Source: Comamonadaceae bacterium 2FH
GTDB lineage: Bacteria; Pseudomonadota; Gammaproteobacteria; Burkholderiales; Burkholderiaceae_C
Length of the DNA stretch: 64,000 bases
NCBI GenBank assembly: GCA_005503335.1
Contig: SCMQ01000020.1
Location: 19,189 to 83,188 of the forward strand
Direction: 5' to 3'
Under the pieces are notes generated by a model. It saw nothing but the letters and a program-made list of their open reading frames with translations. It did no database searches and was not told the DNA's origin. Every line of letters starts with the position of its first letter. The stretch's first letter is position 1. This document shows positions 26,803 to 36,313 of this stretch, one piece after another. The translations under genes and the position numbers were made by a program.

Positions 26803-28829
26803 TGGGGCTGGAGCAGGCGGTTCGCGACGCGTTCGCCGAGCAGGGCCTGCTCGCGCGGGCTGTCCAGCAGTTTCGCCCCCGGGCCGGCCAGACCGAGATG
26901 GCCCTGGCCGTAGGGCGCGTGGTCGAGCAGGGCGGCACGCTGGTCGTGGAGGCCGGCACCGGGGTCGGCAAGACTTTTGCCTACCTGGTGCCGGCGCTGC
27001 TGAGCGGCGAGCGCGTGCTGCTGTCGACCGCCACCAAGACGCTGCAGGACCAGCTCTACGGGCGCGACCTGCCGCGCCTGGCTCAGGCCCTGGGCCTGCC
27101 GGTGCGCACGGCCTTGCTCAAGGGCCGCGCCAGCTACCTGTGCCTGCACCGCCTCGAGCAGGCGCAGCAGGACGCCAGCCAGGGCCAGCGCGGCCTGCTG
27201 CGCGAGCTGGCACTGGTGGCGTCCTGGGCGCAGCACACGCGCAGCGGCGACCTGGCCGAGCTGGCCCATCTGGACGAACGCTCGCCGGTGATCCCGCTCG
27301 TGACCTCGACCCGCGACAACTGCCTGGGCGCCCAATGCCCCAGATTCCGCGCCTGCCACGTGAATCTGGCGCGGCGCGAGGCGCTGGCCACCGATGTGGT
27401 GGTGGTCAACCACCATCTGTTCTTTGCCGATCTCGCGGTGCGCGAGTCGGGCATGGCCGAGCTGCTGCCCACGGTGCGCGTCGCGATCTTCGACGAAGCC
27501 CACCAGCTCAACGAGACCGGGGTGCAGTTCCTCGGCCAGCAGCTGGGCACCGCGCAATTGCTCGATCTGGCGCGCGACCTGCTCGCGGCCGGCCTGCAAC
27601 TCGCGCGCGGCCTGGCGGACTGGCAGGCGCTGGCCGAGGCGCTAGAGCAGGCGGCGCGCGAGCTGCGCCTGTGCGTGGGCCGGCAGGCGCCGGGCGCCAG
27701 GCTGCGCTGGCTGGAAGAGGCGCCCGAGGGCGTGCCCGGGCCCGGCTGGCAGCAGGCCCTGCTGGCCGTGGAGCTGGCCTGCGCCCGGGCCATGGCGGCC
27801 CTGGAGATGGTCAGCGAGATGGCACCCGACTTCGTGCGCCTGCACGAGCGCGCCAGCCGCCTGGCCGAGCGCTGCGCGAGCTTTGCCCGGCCCTGCGCGG
27901 AAGGCGCGGTGCGCTGGCTGGAGGCCGGCGGCCAGCTGCGCCTGGTGGAGTCGCCGCTGGACATCGCCGAGACGGTGCGAACTCGGCTGCTGCAGGCCGA
28001 CGAAGGCGCGGGGGAGGACGAGGGCGGGCGAGGGCGCGCCTGGGTGTTCACCTCGGCCACGCTGGGCGACGACGAGGGCCTGCGCTGGTTCACCGAGCCC
28101 TGCGGCCTGCTGCAGGCACAGCGCCTGAGGGTGGACAGTCCGTTCGACTACGCCCGGCAGTCGGCGCTCTACGTGCCGCGCCTGGTCGCGCCGGCCGACC
28201 CCGCGCACAGCGCCCAGGTCGCGGCGCTGGCGGCCCGGGCCGCGGCCCGGCTGGGCGGACGCACCCTGGTGCTGACGACCACGCTGCGTGCGCTGCGTGC
28301 GATCGGTGAAGCGCTGGCCGCGCATTTCGCCCACTCGCAGGCGGTCGCCGTGTTGGTGCAGGGCCAGGCCCCGAAGCGTCAGCTGATGGAGCGCTTCCGC
28401 GAGGGCGGGGAAGGCACACAGGGCGTGGGCTGCATCCTGGTGGCCTCGGCCTCGTTCTGGGAGGGACTGGACGTGCCCGGCGATGCGTTGCAGCTGGTGG
28501 TCATCGACAAGCTGCCGTTTCCGCCGCCGGGCGATCCGCTGGTGCAGGCGCGGGCGCGGCAACTGGCGCTGGCCGGGCGCAGTGCCTTCGCCGACCATGC
28601 CTTGCCCGAGGCGGCGGTGGCGCTCAAGCAGGGGGCCGGTCGGCTGATCCGCAGCGAGTCCGACCGCGGCATCCTGGTGGTCTGCGACACGCGCCTGGCC
28701 ACCATGGGCTACGGCCGGCGCCTGCTGGCGGCGCTGCCGCCCATGCGGAGGCTCGCCAGCGACGAAGAGTTTCAGGCGGCGCTGGAGGCGCTCACCACAG
28801 CTTCCACCACGGGCTTGAATCCGGCTTGA
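26802..28829 (+). CDS. DinG/YoaA-type ATP-dependent DNA helicase (XPD-like)
   Basis: The 675-residue superfamily 2 helicase shows Walker A VEAGTGVGKTFAYL, motif Ia LLSTATKTLQDQL, an iron-sulfur cluster region with four cysteines (SYLCLHR, then NCLGAQCPRFRAC), a DEAH box (VAIFDEAHQLNE), and C-terminal motifs VFTSATLGDDEG, VASASFWEGLDVPGD and the motif VI arginines in KQGAGRLIRSESDRG. XPD/DinG enzymes unwind 5'-to-3', acting in repair and R-loop or replication-fork rescue. Its 3' end overlaps convergent bamD by 38 bp. Confidence 0.93.
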   Translation: MGLEQAVRDAFAEQGLLARAVQQFRPRAGQTEMALAVGRVVEQGGTLVVEAGTGVGKTFAYLVPALLSGERVLLSTATKTLQDQLYGRDLPRLAQALGLPVRTALLKGRASYLCLHRLEQAQQDASQGQRGLLRELALVASWAQHTRSGDLAELAHLDERSPVIPLVTSTRDNCLGAQCPRFRACHVNLARREALATDVVVVNHHLFFADLAVRESGMAELLPTVRVAIFDEAHQLNETGVQFLGQQLGTAQLLDLARDLLAAGLQLARGLADWQALAEALEQAARELRLCVGRQAPGARLRWLEEAPEGVPGPGWQQALLAVELACARAMAALEMVSEMAPDFVRLHERASRLAERCASFARPCAEGAVRWLEAGGQLRLVESPLDIAETVRTRLLQADEGAGEDEGGRGRAWVFTSATLGDDEGLRWFTEPCGLLQAQRLRVDSPFDYARQSALYVPRLVAPADPAHSAQVAALAARAAARLGGRTLVLTTTLRALRAIGEALAAHFAHSQAVAVLVQGQAPKRQLMERFREGGEGTQGVGCILVASASFWEGLDVPGDALQLVVIDKLPFPPPGDPLVQARARQLALAGRSAFADHALPEAAVALKQGAGRLIRSESDRGILVVCDTRLATMGYGRRLLAALPPMRRLASDEEFQAALEALTTASTTGLNPA

Positions 28830-29598
28830 AGCCGCGCGTGAGGTATTCGCTGTTCGGGTAGTTCTTTTCCAGCACGCGACGCGTGTCGTCGCGCAGCTGT
28901 TCCAGGCCCAGGGCGTCGTAGCTGCGCACCATGATGAACAAGGCTTCCTCGAGGGCTGGCACGTTACGGTAGTCGGCCACCGCCATCTGCGCGCGGTTCA
29001 CGGCCGCGACGTAGGCGCCGCGGTGGTAGTAGTAGCGCGCCACGTGGACTTCGTACTCGGCCAGCGCGTTCACGATGTAGGTCATGCGCTGGCGCGCGTC
29101 GGGCGCGTACTTGGACTCCGGGAAGCGCGCGACCAGATCGCGGAAGGCCTCGAACGACTCCTTGGCGGCCTTCTGGTCGCGCTCGGACAGGTCCTGGCGG
29201 GTCAGGAAGCCGAACATGCCAAGGTTGTCGTTGAAGTTGACGATGCCCTTGAGGTAGAGCGCGTAGTCCACCGCCGGGCTGGACGGGTGCACCTTGACGA
29301 AGCGGTCCAGCGTCGCGATGGCCTGGGCCTTCTCGCCGAGCTTGTAATGGGCGTAGGCCTTCTCCAACTGGGCCTGCTGCGCCAGCGGGGTGCCGGCGGC
29401 GCGGCCTTCGAGCTTCTCGAACAGGGGCACGGCCTTGTCGTAGGCGCCCGCCGCCGCTTCGTCGCGCGCCTCGGTGTAGAGACGATTCGGGCTCCAGCCG
29501 GCCGTGGGGTCTACCGGGGTCGAGGAGCAGGCTGCCAGCAGCCCCGCCGCGCAGAGCAGGACCCAGCGCGGGACCACCGATAATTTGGCACGAAACAT
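28792..29598 (-). CDS. bamD: Outer-membrane assembly lipoprotein BamD
   Basis: The 268-residue lipoprotein has a leader (MFRAKLSVVPRWVLLCAAG) and lipobox LLAACSS. Five TPR-like repeats follow: LYTEARDEAAAGAYDKAVPL, LEKAYAHYKLGEKAQAIATL, VDYALYLKGIVNF, then VARYYYHRGAYVAAVNRAQM. BamD is an essential part of the BAM complex that inserts beta-barrel proteins; BamB is also in this window. ATG 29598 is chosen because AAGG lies 9 nt upstream; TTG 29607 is an extension. A TATAAT at 29631-29636 provides a likely promoter. It is divergent from rluD, with starts only about 12 bp apart. Confidence 0.94.
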   Translation of the reverse strand: MFRAKLSVVPRWVLLCAAGLLAACSSTPVDPTAGWSPNRLYTEARDEAAAGAYDKAVPLFEKLEGRAAGTPLAQQAQLEKAYAHYKLGEKAQAIATLDRFVKVHPSSPAVDYALYLKGIVNFNDNLGMFGFLTRQDLSERDQKAAKESFEAFRDLVARFPESKYAPDARQRMTYIVNALAEYEVHVARYYYHRGAYVAAVNRAQMAVADYRNVPALEEALFIMVRSYDALGLEQLRDDTRRVLEKNYPNSEYLTRGFKPDSSPWWKLW

Positions 29599-29609
29599 CA
29601 CTGGCAACC

Positions 29610-30635
29610 TTGTTGAAACAGACCGAATTGATTATATCGACCGACCCCGCGCAGACCGTCCCGGCGGGGGGCTCGGACGACCTGGGCGAACTCGGCCCCG
29701 AGGCCGAGCTGCGCTCCCTCGAAGTGCCTGCCGCACTGCATGGCGAGCGGCTGGACCGCGTGCTCGCGGCCCTGGTGCCCGAGTTCTCGCGCAGCTACCT
29801 GCAGCAGCTGGTCGAGCTCGGCGCCGTGCGGGTGCAGGGCGCGCCGGCGCTCAAGTCCTCGCAGCGGCTCAAGGCCGGCGATGGGCTGCAGGTCGAGTTG
29901 CGGCCGACGCCGCAGACCCAGGCCTTCCGGCCCGAGCCCATGGCGCTCGACGTGGTGTTCGAGGATGCGCACCTGCGCGTGATCAACAAGCCGGCCGGCC
30001 TGGTGGTGCATCCGGCCCCGGGCAACTGGAGCGGCACCCTGCTGAACGGCCTGCTGGCGCGCGATGTGCAGGCCGGCCAGCTGCCGCGCGCCGGTATCGT
30101 GCACCGCCTGGACAAGGACACCAGCGGCCTGATGGTGGTGGCGCGCACGCGCCAGGCCATGGACGCGCTGGTGCAGCGTATCGCGGCGCGCGAGGTCAGC
30201 CGCCAGTACCTGGCGCTGGGGCACCGGCCCTGGGCCGGCGCGCCCGAACGCCTGGTGCAGGGCGCGATCGGCCGCGACCCGCGCAACCGCCTGCGCATGG
30301 CGGTGGTGGACCTCGCCCAGCACCCCGGCAAGCCTGCCGCCACCGGCATCGAGCTGCTGCAGAACTGCGAGCAGGGCTGCTGGGTGCGCTGCACGCTGCA
30401 GACCGGCCGCACCCACCAGATCCGCGTGCACATGGCCAGCCTGGGCCATCCCCTGGTGGCCGACGAGCTCTATGGCGGCAAGCCCGCGGCCGGCCTGCAG
30501 CGCCAGGCCCTGCATGCCTTCCGGCTGGCTTTCGAGCACCCGGTCACGGGGCAGGCATTGGAGTTTCGCGCGCCGCTGCCCGAGGACCTGCGCCAGGCGC
30601 TTGTGGACTGGGGCCTCAGTTACAATGAATCCTGA
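29610..30635 (+). CDS. rluD: 23S rRNA pseudouridine synthase RluD
   Basis: The 341-residue protein has an S4 RNA-binding domain (about residues 40-95; ALHGERLDRVLAALVPEF) and a RluA-family catalytic domain with VINKPAGLVVHPAPGN, the active-site Asp in GIVHRLDKDTSGLMVVA, and RTHQIRVHMASLGHPLVAD. It makes pseudouridines 1911/1915/1917 in helix 69 of 23S rRNA. The start is uncertain: TTG 29610 or 29613 lie at the edge of the bamD divergent region and no ATG precedes the S4 domain; a later GTG is possible. The gene is paired with divergent bamD as in E. coli-like orders. Confidence 0.93.
   Translation: MLKQTELIISTDPAQTVPAGGSDDLGELGPEAELRSLEVPAALHGERLDRVLAALVPEFSRSYLQQLVELGAVRVQGAPALKSSQRLKAGDGLQVELRPTPQTQAFRPEPMALDVVFEDAHLRVINKPAGLVVHPAPGNWSGTLLNGLLARDVQAGQLPRAGIVHRLDKDTSGLMVVARTRQAMDALVQRIAAREVSRQYLALGHRPWAGAPERLVQGAIGRDPRNRLRMAVVDLAQHPGKPAATGIELLQNCEQGCWVRCTLQTGRTHQIRVHMASLGHPLVADELYGGKPAAGLQRQALHAFRLAFEHPVTGQALEFRAPLPEDLRQALVDWGLSYNES
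29631..29636 (-). promoter_or_regulatory. bamD: Consensus -10 box (TATAAT) for bamD
   Basis: A perfect TATAAT reads toward bamD, 32 nt before its ATG, inside a small AT-rich island. No good -35 hexamer is visible at 16-18 nt. It lies within the 5' end of the annotated rluD frame. Confidence 0.55.
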
Positions 30636-30764
30636 TGCCCCGGGGCGCCCTTTGCGGCATGACCTGCGGGTTTGCGGCGCCGAGCCTCGCCCAGCCTGCG
30701 CGGTGCCCCGATTGAATCGGCCCTGACGGAGCGCCGCTGGCGCCATTTCCCGGAACCTCGACAC

Positions 30765-31487
30765 ATGAATACGACGGATGCCAAGCGTGTCCTCGAAACC
30801 GCCTTGATTTGCGCGCAGCAGCCCCTGCCGGTCCGCGAGCTGCGCGTGCTGTTCAACGACGAGCTTGGCGCGGACACCGTCAAGCAACTGCTGCTGGAGC
30901 TGCAGCAGGAATGGTCGCTGCGCGGCGTCGAATTGATCCAGGTGGCCAGCGGCTGGCGCTTCCAGAGCCGGCCGGAGATGCGGCCCTACCTGGACCGCCT
31001 GCATCCCGAGAAGCCGCCCAAGTACACGCGCGCCGCGCTGGAGACCCTGGCCATCATCGCCTACCGTCAGCCCGTGACGCGTGGCGACATGGAGGACATC
31101 CGCGGCGTGACCATCAACTCCATGATCCTCAAGCAGCTCGAGGACCGCGGCTGGGTCGAGGTGATCGGCCACCGCGAGGCCGCGGGTCGTCCCGCGCTCT
31201 ACGCGACGACGCGCCAGTTCCTCGACGACCTGGGCCTGTCCTCGCTGGAGCAGCTGCCGCTGCTGGACACGCCGGCCCAGCAGGCCATCGCCCTGGAGGC
31301 GCTGCAGCCCGAGGGCGACGCCATGCCGCCCGTGCTGTCGCTGGAGGAGGCGCTGCGCGAAGAGCAGGCATCGGCCTTGCCGACCGAGGACGCCGCCGGC
31401 CCGGAGGCCGTGGCCGAACCCCCCGAGGCTCTGGCGGCCATGCCCGAGCCCGATGACTCAACGCCCCCTCAGGGGATCACGCCATGA
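30765..31487 (+). CDS. scpB: Segregation and condensation protein B
   Basis: The 240-residue ScpB shows two winged-helix domains: N-terminal [18 protein letters not shown], and central [20 protein letters not shown] followed by [20 protein letters not shown]. The C-terminus is an acidic Ala/Pro/Glu tail. It acts with ScpA and SMC in chromosome condensation; scpA is not adjacent. A TACAAT hexamer at 30621-30626, at the end of rluD, could be a promoter with a long leader. The stop overlaps the rluB ATG. Confidence 0.93.
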   Translation: MNTTDAKRVLETALICAQQPLPVRELRVLFNDELGADTVKQLLLELQQEWSLRGVELIQVASGWRFQSRPEMRPYLDRLHPEKPPKYTRAALETLAIIAYRQPVTRGDMEDIRGVTINSMILKQLEDRGWVEVIGHREAAGRPALYATTRQFLDDLGLSSLEQLPLLDTPAQQAIALEALQPEGDAMPPVLSLEEALREEQASALPTEDAAGPEAVAEPPEALAAMPEPDDSTPPQGITP

Positions 31488-32767
31488 ACCAAGCCACGCC
31501 CGCCATCCCGGCCGCACCCCTCGCCGAGGACCCAGAAGCCCAGCCGCAGGCCGAGGTCGCCACCGAACCGGTGGCTGCGCCGGCTCGTGGGCCGCGGCCC
31601 GCGCGTGCCGAGGCGCCGCAGGCGATCGCCTTCGCCGACGTGGTCTCCGGCCAGTACGACGCGGACGAATCGGATGCCGAGGTGCAGGCGCCCAAGCGCG
31701 TGCTGGCGCCCCAGGCCGAGACGCCCAAGCTGCACAAGGTGCTGGCCCAGGCGGGCCTGGGCTCGCGGCTGGAGATGGAGCAGCTGATCATGGAGGGTCG
31801 GATCTCGGTCAACAACGAGCCCGCCCACATCGGCCAGCGCATCCAGTTCGGCGACCAGGTCAAGGTCAATGGCAAGCCGATCAAGCTGCGCATCGCGCCG
31901 CCGCCGGCGCGCGTGATCGCCTACCACAAGCCGGTCGGTGAGGTCGTGACCCACGACGACCCGCAGAACCGCCCGACCGTGTTCCGCAAGCTGCCCAAGC
32001 TCTACCAGGGCAAGTGGCAGTCGGTCGGCCGGCTGGACCTCAACACCGAGGGCCTGCTGCTGTTCACCAACTCGGGCGAGATGGCCAACAAACTCATGCA
32101 CCCGCGCTTCGGGCTGGAGCGCGAGTACGCGGTGCGCGTGCTCGGCGCGCTGAGCAACGAGGAGAAGCAGCGCCTGCTCGACGGGGTGCAGCTCGAGGAC
32201 GGCAAGGCCCAGTTCGGCTCCATCGAGGACGGCGGCGGCGAGGGGTCCAACTGCTGGTACCGCGTGACCATCTCCGAGGGGCGCAACCGCGAGGTGCGCC
32301 GCATGCTGGAGGCCGTGGGCCACGCGGTCAGCCGGCTGATCCGCATCCGCTACGGCGCCATGGTGCTGCCGCGCGGCCTCAAGCGCGGCGCCTGGATGGA
32401 GCTCGACGAGCAGGACATCCGTGCCCTGGTGCGCGCGGCGGGCGGCAGCGAGCGGTCCGCGGGGCCTGCCGAAGGCGAGGCGCGCGCACCGCGCGACCGC
32501 CGTGGCGGTGGCGGTGGCGGTGGCCGCGGGCCGGGTGCGGCACCCCGCAAGGGCGGCGGGGGCGGGCAGGCGCCGCATGCGGGCGGCGGCCAGCGGCGCC
32601 AGGAGCGCGGCGAGCGCCGCGACGAGGCGTCCCAGCCCGACCCCATGAAGACCTCGCTGGGCTACATAGGCGCCGACAGCTTCTCGCGCCAGCGCCAGGG
32701 GCAGGGCCCTCGGCGTGGCGCTGGCGGCGGGGGCGGCCCGCGCCGCTCCGGCGGCCGCGGCCGCTGA
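31484..32767 (+). CDS. rluB: 23S rRNA pseudouridine 2605 synthase RluB, with long flexible ends
   Basis: The 427-residue protein has an Ala/Pro/Glu-rich N-terminal extension (about 1-75), an S4 domain (about 80-130; [18 protein letters not shown]), the catalytic domain with active-site Asp in [20 protein letters not shown] and the family signature [20 protein letters not shown], then a low-complexity Gly/Arg-rich tail (about 335-427). The pseudouridine site is U2605 by homology. Its ATG overlaps the scpB stop by 4 nt. The tail is common in Burkholderiales RluB but its role is unclear; RNA binding is plausible. Confidence 0.93.
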   Translation: MNQATPAIPAAPLAEDPEAQPQAEVATEPVAAPARGPRPARAEAPQAIAFADVVSGQYDADESDAEVQAPKRVLAPQAETPKLHKVLAQAGLGSRLEMEQLIMEGRISVNNEPAHIGQRIQFGDQVKVNGKPIKLRIAPPPARVIAYHKPVGEVVTHDDPQNRPTVFRKLPKLYQGKWQSVGRLDLNTEGLLLFTNSGEMANKLMHPRFGLEREYAVRVLGALSNEEKQRLLDGVQLEDGKAQFGSIEDGGGEGSNCWYRVTISEGRNREVRRMLEAVGHAVSRLIRIRYGAMVLPRGLKRGAWMELDEQDIRALVRAAGGSERSAGPAEGEARAPRDRRGGGGGGGRGPGAAPRKGGGGGQAPHAGGGQRRQERGERRDEASQPDPMKTSLGYIGADSFSRQRQGQGPRRGAGGGGGPRRSGGRGR

Positions 32768-32905
32768 GTCGCGGCTCATGCCCGGGGTGCCCTTGGGGCG
32801 CCCACGTGCCCCTGCCGACGCAAGGAGTTCCTGCGCGCAGGTTAAAATCAAATGCTTTGCCCTAGAGGCGAAAAAACGCTAATTAAAACCCCTGGAAAGA
32901 CCCAA

Positions 32906-33331
32906 ATGGCTATCGAACGCACCCTCTCCATCATCAAGCCCGACGCCGTGGCCAAGAACGTGATCGGCCAGATCTACGCCCGCTTCGAGGCCGCCGGCCT
33001 CAAGATCGTCGCCGCCAAGATGGCCCACCTGTCCCGCGGCGAGGCCGAGGCCTTCTACGCCGTGCACAAGGAGCGCCCCTTCTTCAAGGACCTGGTCGAC
33101 TTCATGATCTCCGGCCCGGTGATGATCCAGGCCCTGGAAGGCGAGAACGCCATCCTGAAGAACCGCGAGCTGATGGGCGCCACCGACCCCAAGAAGGCCG
33201 CCGCCGGCACCATCCGCGCCGACTTTGCCGACAGCATCGACGCCAACGCCGTGCACGGCTCCGACGCGCCTGAAACCGCTGCCGTGGAAGTGTCTTTCTT
33301 CTTTCCCGGCATGAACGTCTACTCGCGCTGA
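32906..33331 (+). CDS. ndk: Nucleoside diphosphate kinase
   Basis: The 141-residue enzyme is full length: [20 protein letters not shown] at the N-terminus, the substrate loop [33 protein letters not shown], and the phosphorylated catalytic His in [12 protein letters not shown]. It transfers gamma-phosphate from ATP to NDPs. The ATG at 32906 is the family start. A TAAAAT hexamer at 32843-32848 is a probable -10, giving a leader of about 55 nt. Confidence 0.96.
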   Translation: MAIERTLSIIKPDAVAKNVIGQIYARFEAAGLKIVAAKMAHLSRGEAEAFYAVHKERPFFKDLVDFMISGPVMIQALEGENAILKNRELMGATDPKKAAAGTIRADFADSIDANAVHGSDAPETAAVEVSFFFPGMNVYSR

Positions 33332-33351
33332 GCGACAGCGCCGACCATGCC

Positions 33352-34500
33352 ATGACGGCCAAGCTGCTCGACTTCGACCTGGAGGGCCTGGCCGCCTTTT
33401 GCGAAAGGCTGGGGGAAAAGCGTTTCCGCGCCACCCAGCTGTTTCGCTGGATTCACCAGAAAGGCGCCTCGGATTTCGACCAGATGAGTGATCTGGCGAA
33501 GTCGTTGCGCGACAAGCTCAAGACCAGCGCCTGCGTCCAGGGCCTGCCGGTCCTCTCCCAGCACGAGTCCGCCGACGGCACGATCAAGTGGCTGTTCGAC
33601 GTGGGCGACGGCAACGCGGTCGAGACCGTGTTCATCCCCGAGGACGACCGCGGCACCCTGTGCATCTCCTCGCAGGCCGGCTGCGCGGTCGGCTGCCGCT
33701 TCTGCTCGACCGGCCACCAGGGCTTCAGCCGCAACCTCGGCACCGGCGAGATCATCGCCCAGCTCTGGTTCGCCGAGCATTTCCTGCGCCGCCACCTCCA
33801 CACCAGCGAGCGCGTGATCTCCAACGTGGTGATGATGGGAATGGGCGAGCCGCTGCAGAACTACGGCGCTCTGGTGCCGGCCCTGCGCGTGATGCTGGAC
33901 GACCATGGCTACGGCCTGTCGCGCCGCCGCGTCACCGTCTCGACCTCGGGCGTGGTGCCCATGATCGACCGCCTGGCCCAGGACTGCCCGGTGGCGCTGG
34001 CGGTGTCGCTGCACGCCCCCAACGACGCGCTGCGCGACAACCTGGTGCCGCTGAACCGCAAGTACGCTATCGCCGAGCTGCTCGACGCCTGCCAGCGCTA
34101 CCTCGCGCACGCGCCGCGCGACTTCATCACCTTCGAATACTGCATGCTCGACGGCGTCAACGACCAGCCCGAGCATGCCCGTCAGCTGATCGAGCTGGTG
34201 CGCCGCCATGGCGGCCAGGGGCTGCGCTGCAAGTTCAACCTGATTCCCTTCAACCCTTTCCCGGCCTCGGGCCTGACGCGCTCGCCCGCGGCCCAGGTGA
34301 CGGCTTTCGCCAGCCTGCTCAGCGAGGCCGGCATCGTCACGACCGTGCGCAAGACGCGCGGCGACGACATCGACGCGGCCTGCGGCCAGCTGGCCGGCGA
34401 CGTGAGGGACCGCACGCGCGTCGACGAGCGCATCGCCCAGCAGCGCACGGTGGTGCTGCGGCCCATGCCTGTCGTCCCGACCGGCCCGGGGCAGGCCTGA
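33352..34500 (+). CDS. rlmN: Dual-specificity rRNA/tRNA adenine-C2 methyltransferase RlmN
   Basis: The 382-residue radical SAM enzyme shows the cluster motif [47 protein letters not shown] and the catalytic C-terminal cysteine in [18 protein letters not shown]. It methylates A2503 of 23S rRNA and A37 of some tRNAs. It lies 20 nt after ndk and upstream of pilW, the standard betaproteobacterial order. Confidence 0.96.
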   Translation: MTAKLLDFDLEGLAAFCERLGEKRFRATQLFRWIHQKGASDFDQMSDLAKSLRDKLKTSACVQGLPVLSQHESADGTIKWLFDVGDGNAVETVFIPEDDRGTLCISSQAGCAVGCRFCSTGHQGFSRNLGTGEIIAQLWFAEHFLRRHLHTSERVISNVVMMGMGEPLQNYGALVPALRVMLDDHGYGLSRRRVTVSTSGVVPMIDRLAQDCPVALAVSLHAPNDALRDNLVPLNRKYAIAELLDACQRYLAHAPRDFITFEYCMLDGVNDQPEHARQLIELVRRHGGQGLRCKFNLIPFNPFPASGLTRSPAAQVTAFASLLSEAGIVTTVRKTRGDDIDAACGQLAGDVRDRTRVDERIAQQRTVVLRPMPVVPTGPGQA

Positions 34501-34536
34501 GGCAGGCTGACGACAGAACAACCATCAGGAGGCAGG

Positions 34537-35352
34537 ATGCAGTTTGAACAAGGAAGCCCCCGCTGGGTGCTGGTGCTGGCGCTGGCCCTGCTGGCCGGCC
34601 TGGCGGCTTGTGCCGGCGGCCCGGGCCGCGGCGCGGCCGATGCCGGCGCCGACATGCTCACCGCCTCGGACGAACCCGAGGCCCGGCGGCGCGCCCGCCT
34701 GCGCATGGAGCTGGCCGTGGGCTACTTCGAGGAGGGCAAGACCGCGGTGGCCCTGGACGAGCTCAAGCAGGTGCTGACGCTGGACCCCGGCTTCTCCGAC
34801 GCGCACAACCTGCGCGGCCTGATCTACATGCGCTTGAACGACCCACGCTTGGCCGAGGAGAGTTTCCGCCGCGCCGTGGCGCTGAATCCGCGCGACGCGA
34901 ACACCCAGCACAACTACGGCTGGCTGCTGTGCCAGCAGGGCCGCTACCCGGAGTCCTTGCAGGCCTTCGGCAAGGCGTTGGCCAACCCGCAGTACGGCGA
35001 GCGCGCCAAGACCTGGATGACCCAGGGCCTGTGCCAGGCGCGAGCCGGCCAGCCCGCCGAGGCCGAGCGCAGCCTGGAGCGCGCCTACGAGCTCGACGCG
35101 GGCAACCCCATCACCGGCTACAACCTGGCGGCGCTGCTGTACCGGCGCAGCGAGTTCCCGCGCGCCCAGTTCTACATCCGCCGCATCAACAACAGCGAGC
35201 TCGCGAACGCCGAGTCGCTGTGGCTGGGCATACGCGTGGAACGCAAGCTGAACAATCGCGAGGCCATGCGCCAGCTGGCCGAGCAGCTCAAGCGGCGGTT
35301 CCCGCAGACACAAGAGTTTTCAGCATTCGAACGGGGAGCATTTGATGAGTGA
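34537..35352 (+). CDS. pilW: Type IV pilus biogenesis/stability lipoprotein PilW (PilF)
   Basis: The 271-residue protein has a leader (RWVLVLALALLAGLAACAG) with lipobox LAAC and several TPR repeats: RLRMELAVGYFEEGKTAVAL, FSDAHNLRGLIYMRLNDPRL, NTQHNYGWLLCQQGRYPESL. It is the pilotin-like factor for PilQ secretin assembly. AGGAGG lies 4 nt before the ATG. Its end overlaps the rodZ start by 8 nt. Confidence 0.92.
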   Translation: MQFEQGSPRWVLVLALALLAGLAACAGGPGRGAADAGADMLTASDEPEARRRARLRMELAVGYFEEGKTAVALDELKQVLTLDPGFSDAHNLRGLIYMRLNDPRLAEESFRRAVALNPRDANTQHNYGWLLCQQGRYPESLQAFGKALANPQYGERAKTWMTQGLCQARAGQPAEAERSLERAYELDAGNPITGYNLAALLYRRSEFPRAQFYIRRINNSELANAESLWLGIRVERKLNNREAMRQLAEQLKRRFPQTQEFSAFERGAFDE

Positions 35353-36313
35353 AGGGTCCGAGGGGAGCGCAAGCGCGGACGGCGTCTTGGCGGGGCCTAC
35401 CGCCGGCGCACTGGTGCGGCAGGCGCGCGAGGCTGCCGGACTGCAGGTGGACGCGCTGGCCGCCGCGCTCAAGGTGACGGTCAAGCAGGTCGAGGCGCTC
35501 GAGGCCGATCGCTGGGACCTGTTGCCCGACGCCGTGTTTGCGCGCGCCCTGGCCGCCACTGTCTGCCGCAACCTCAAGATCGACGCGGCCCCGGTGCTCG
35601 CGCGCCTGCCGCAGACCGCGCCGCGGCTGTCGCCGCGCGGCCAACTGAACGAGCCTTTCAAGGCGCCGCAGCACCGCGCCTCGCCCGACGTCGGCGCCTA
35701 CCTCTCGCGCCCGTTGGTGCTGGGCGTGCTGGCGCTGCTGCTGGGGGCGCTGGTGCTGGTGCTGATGCCCGTGCCCAAGGACGAGGCGCCGCCCGCGTCG
35801 ACGGCGGCGCCGTCCGAGCAGGCCCAGGCCGCGCCCCAGGGCGCTGCGCCGGCTGCGGGGGGCGGAATGGTCACCGAGCTGCTGCTCCCGCCGGCCGCCA
35901 CCGCCGCCTCTGCGGCGGCGCCGATCCCTGCGCCGACGGCCTTGCCGGCCGCAGCGCCGGCCTCGACTTCGGCCATGACCACCCCAATGGCGCCCGCCGT
36001 GGTAGCGCCGTCGCCGGTCGTCACCACGCCCGTGGTGGCCACGCCTCAGGCGCCGGCCTCTGCCGCGGCGGCACCTGCTGGCCTGCTGCAATTCGGCGCC
36101 TCGGCCGACTCCTGGATCAAGGTCACCGACGCGCGCGGCACCGTGGTGCTGAGCCGGCTGCTCAAGGCCGGCGAGAGCGCAGGCGCCAGCGGCCAGCTGC
36201 CGCTGTCGGTGGTGGTGGGGCGCGCCGACGCGACGCGCGTGCAGCTGCGCGGCCAGCCCATGGACTTGGCGCCGATCACGCGCGACAACGTGGCCCGTTT
36301 CGAGGTGAAATAG
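35345..36313 (+). CDS. rodZ: Cell-shape protein RodZ
   Basis: The 322-residue protein has the RodZ plan: cytoplasmic Xre-like helix-turn-helix (about 18-85; [40 protein letters not shown]), a single transmembrane helix (about 119-140; [20 protein letters not shown]), a long Ala/Pro linker and a periplasmic DUF4115 domain (about 240-320; [19 protein letters not shown]). It tethers MreB and helps rod morphology. The ATG overlaps pilW, and its stop overlaps the ispG GTG (TAGTG). Confidence 0.92.
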   Translation: MSEGSEGSASADGVLAGPTAGALVRQAREAAGLQVDALAAALKVTVKQVEALEADRWDLLPDAVFARALAATVCRNLKIDAAPVLARLPQTAPRLSPRGQLNEPFKAPQHRASPDVGAYLSRPLVLGVLALLLGALVLVLMPVPKDEAPPASTAAPSEQAQAAPQGAAPAAGGGMVTELLLPPAATAASAAAPIPAPTALPAAAPASTSAMTTPMAPAVVAPSPVVTTPVVATPQAPASAAAAPAGLLQFGASADSWIKVTDARGTVVLSRLLKAGESAGASGQLPLSVVVGRADATRVQLRGQPMDLAPITRDNVARFEVK

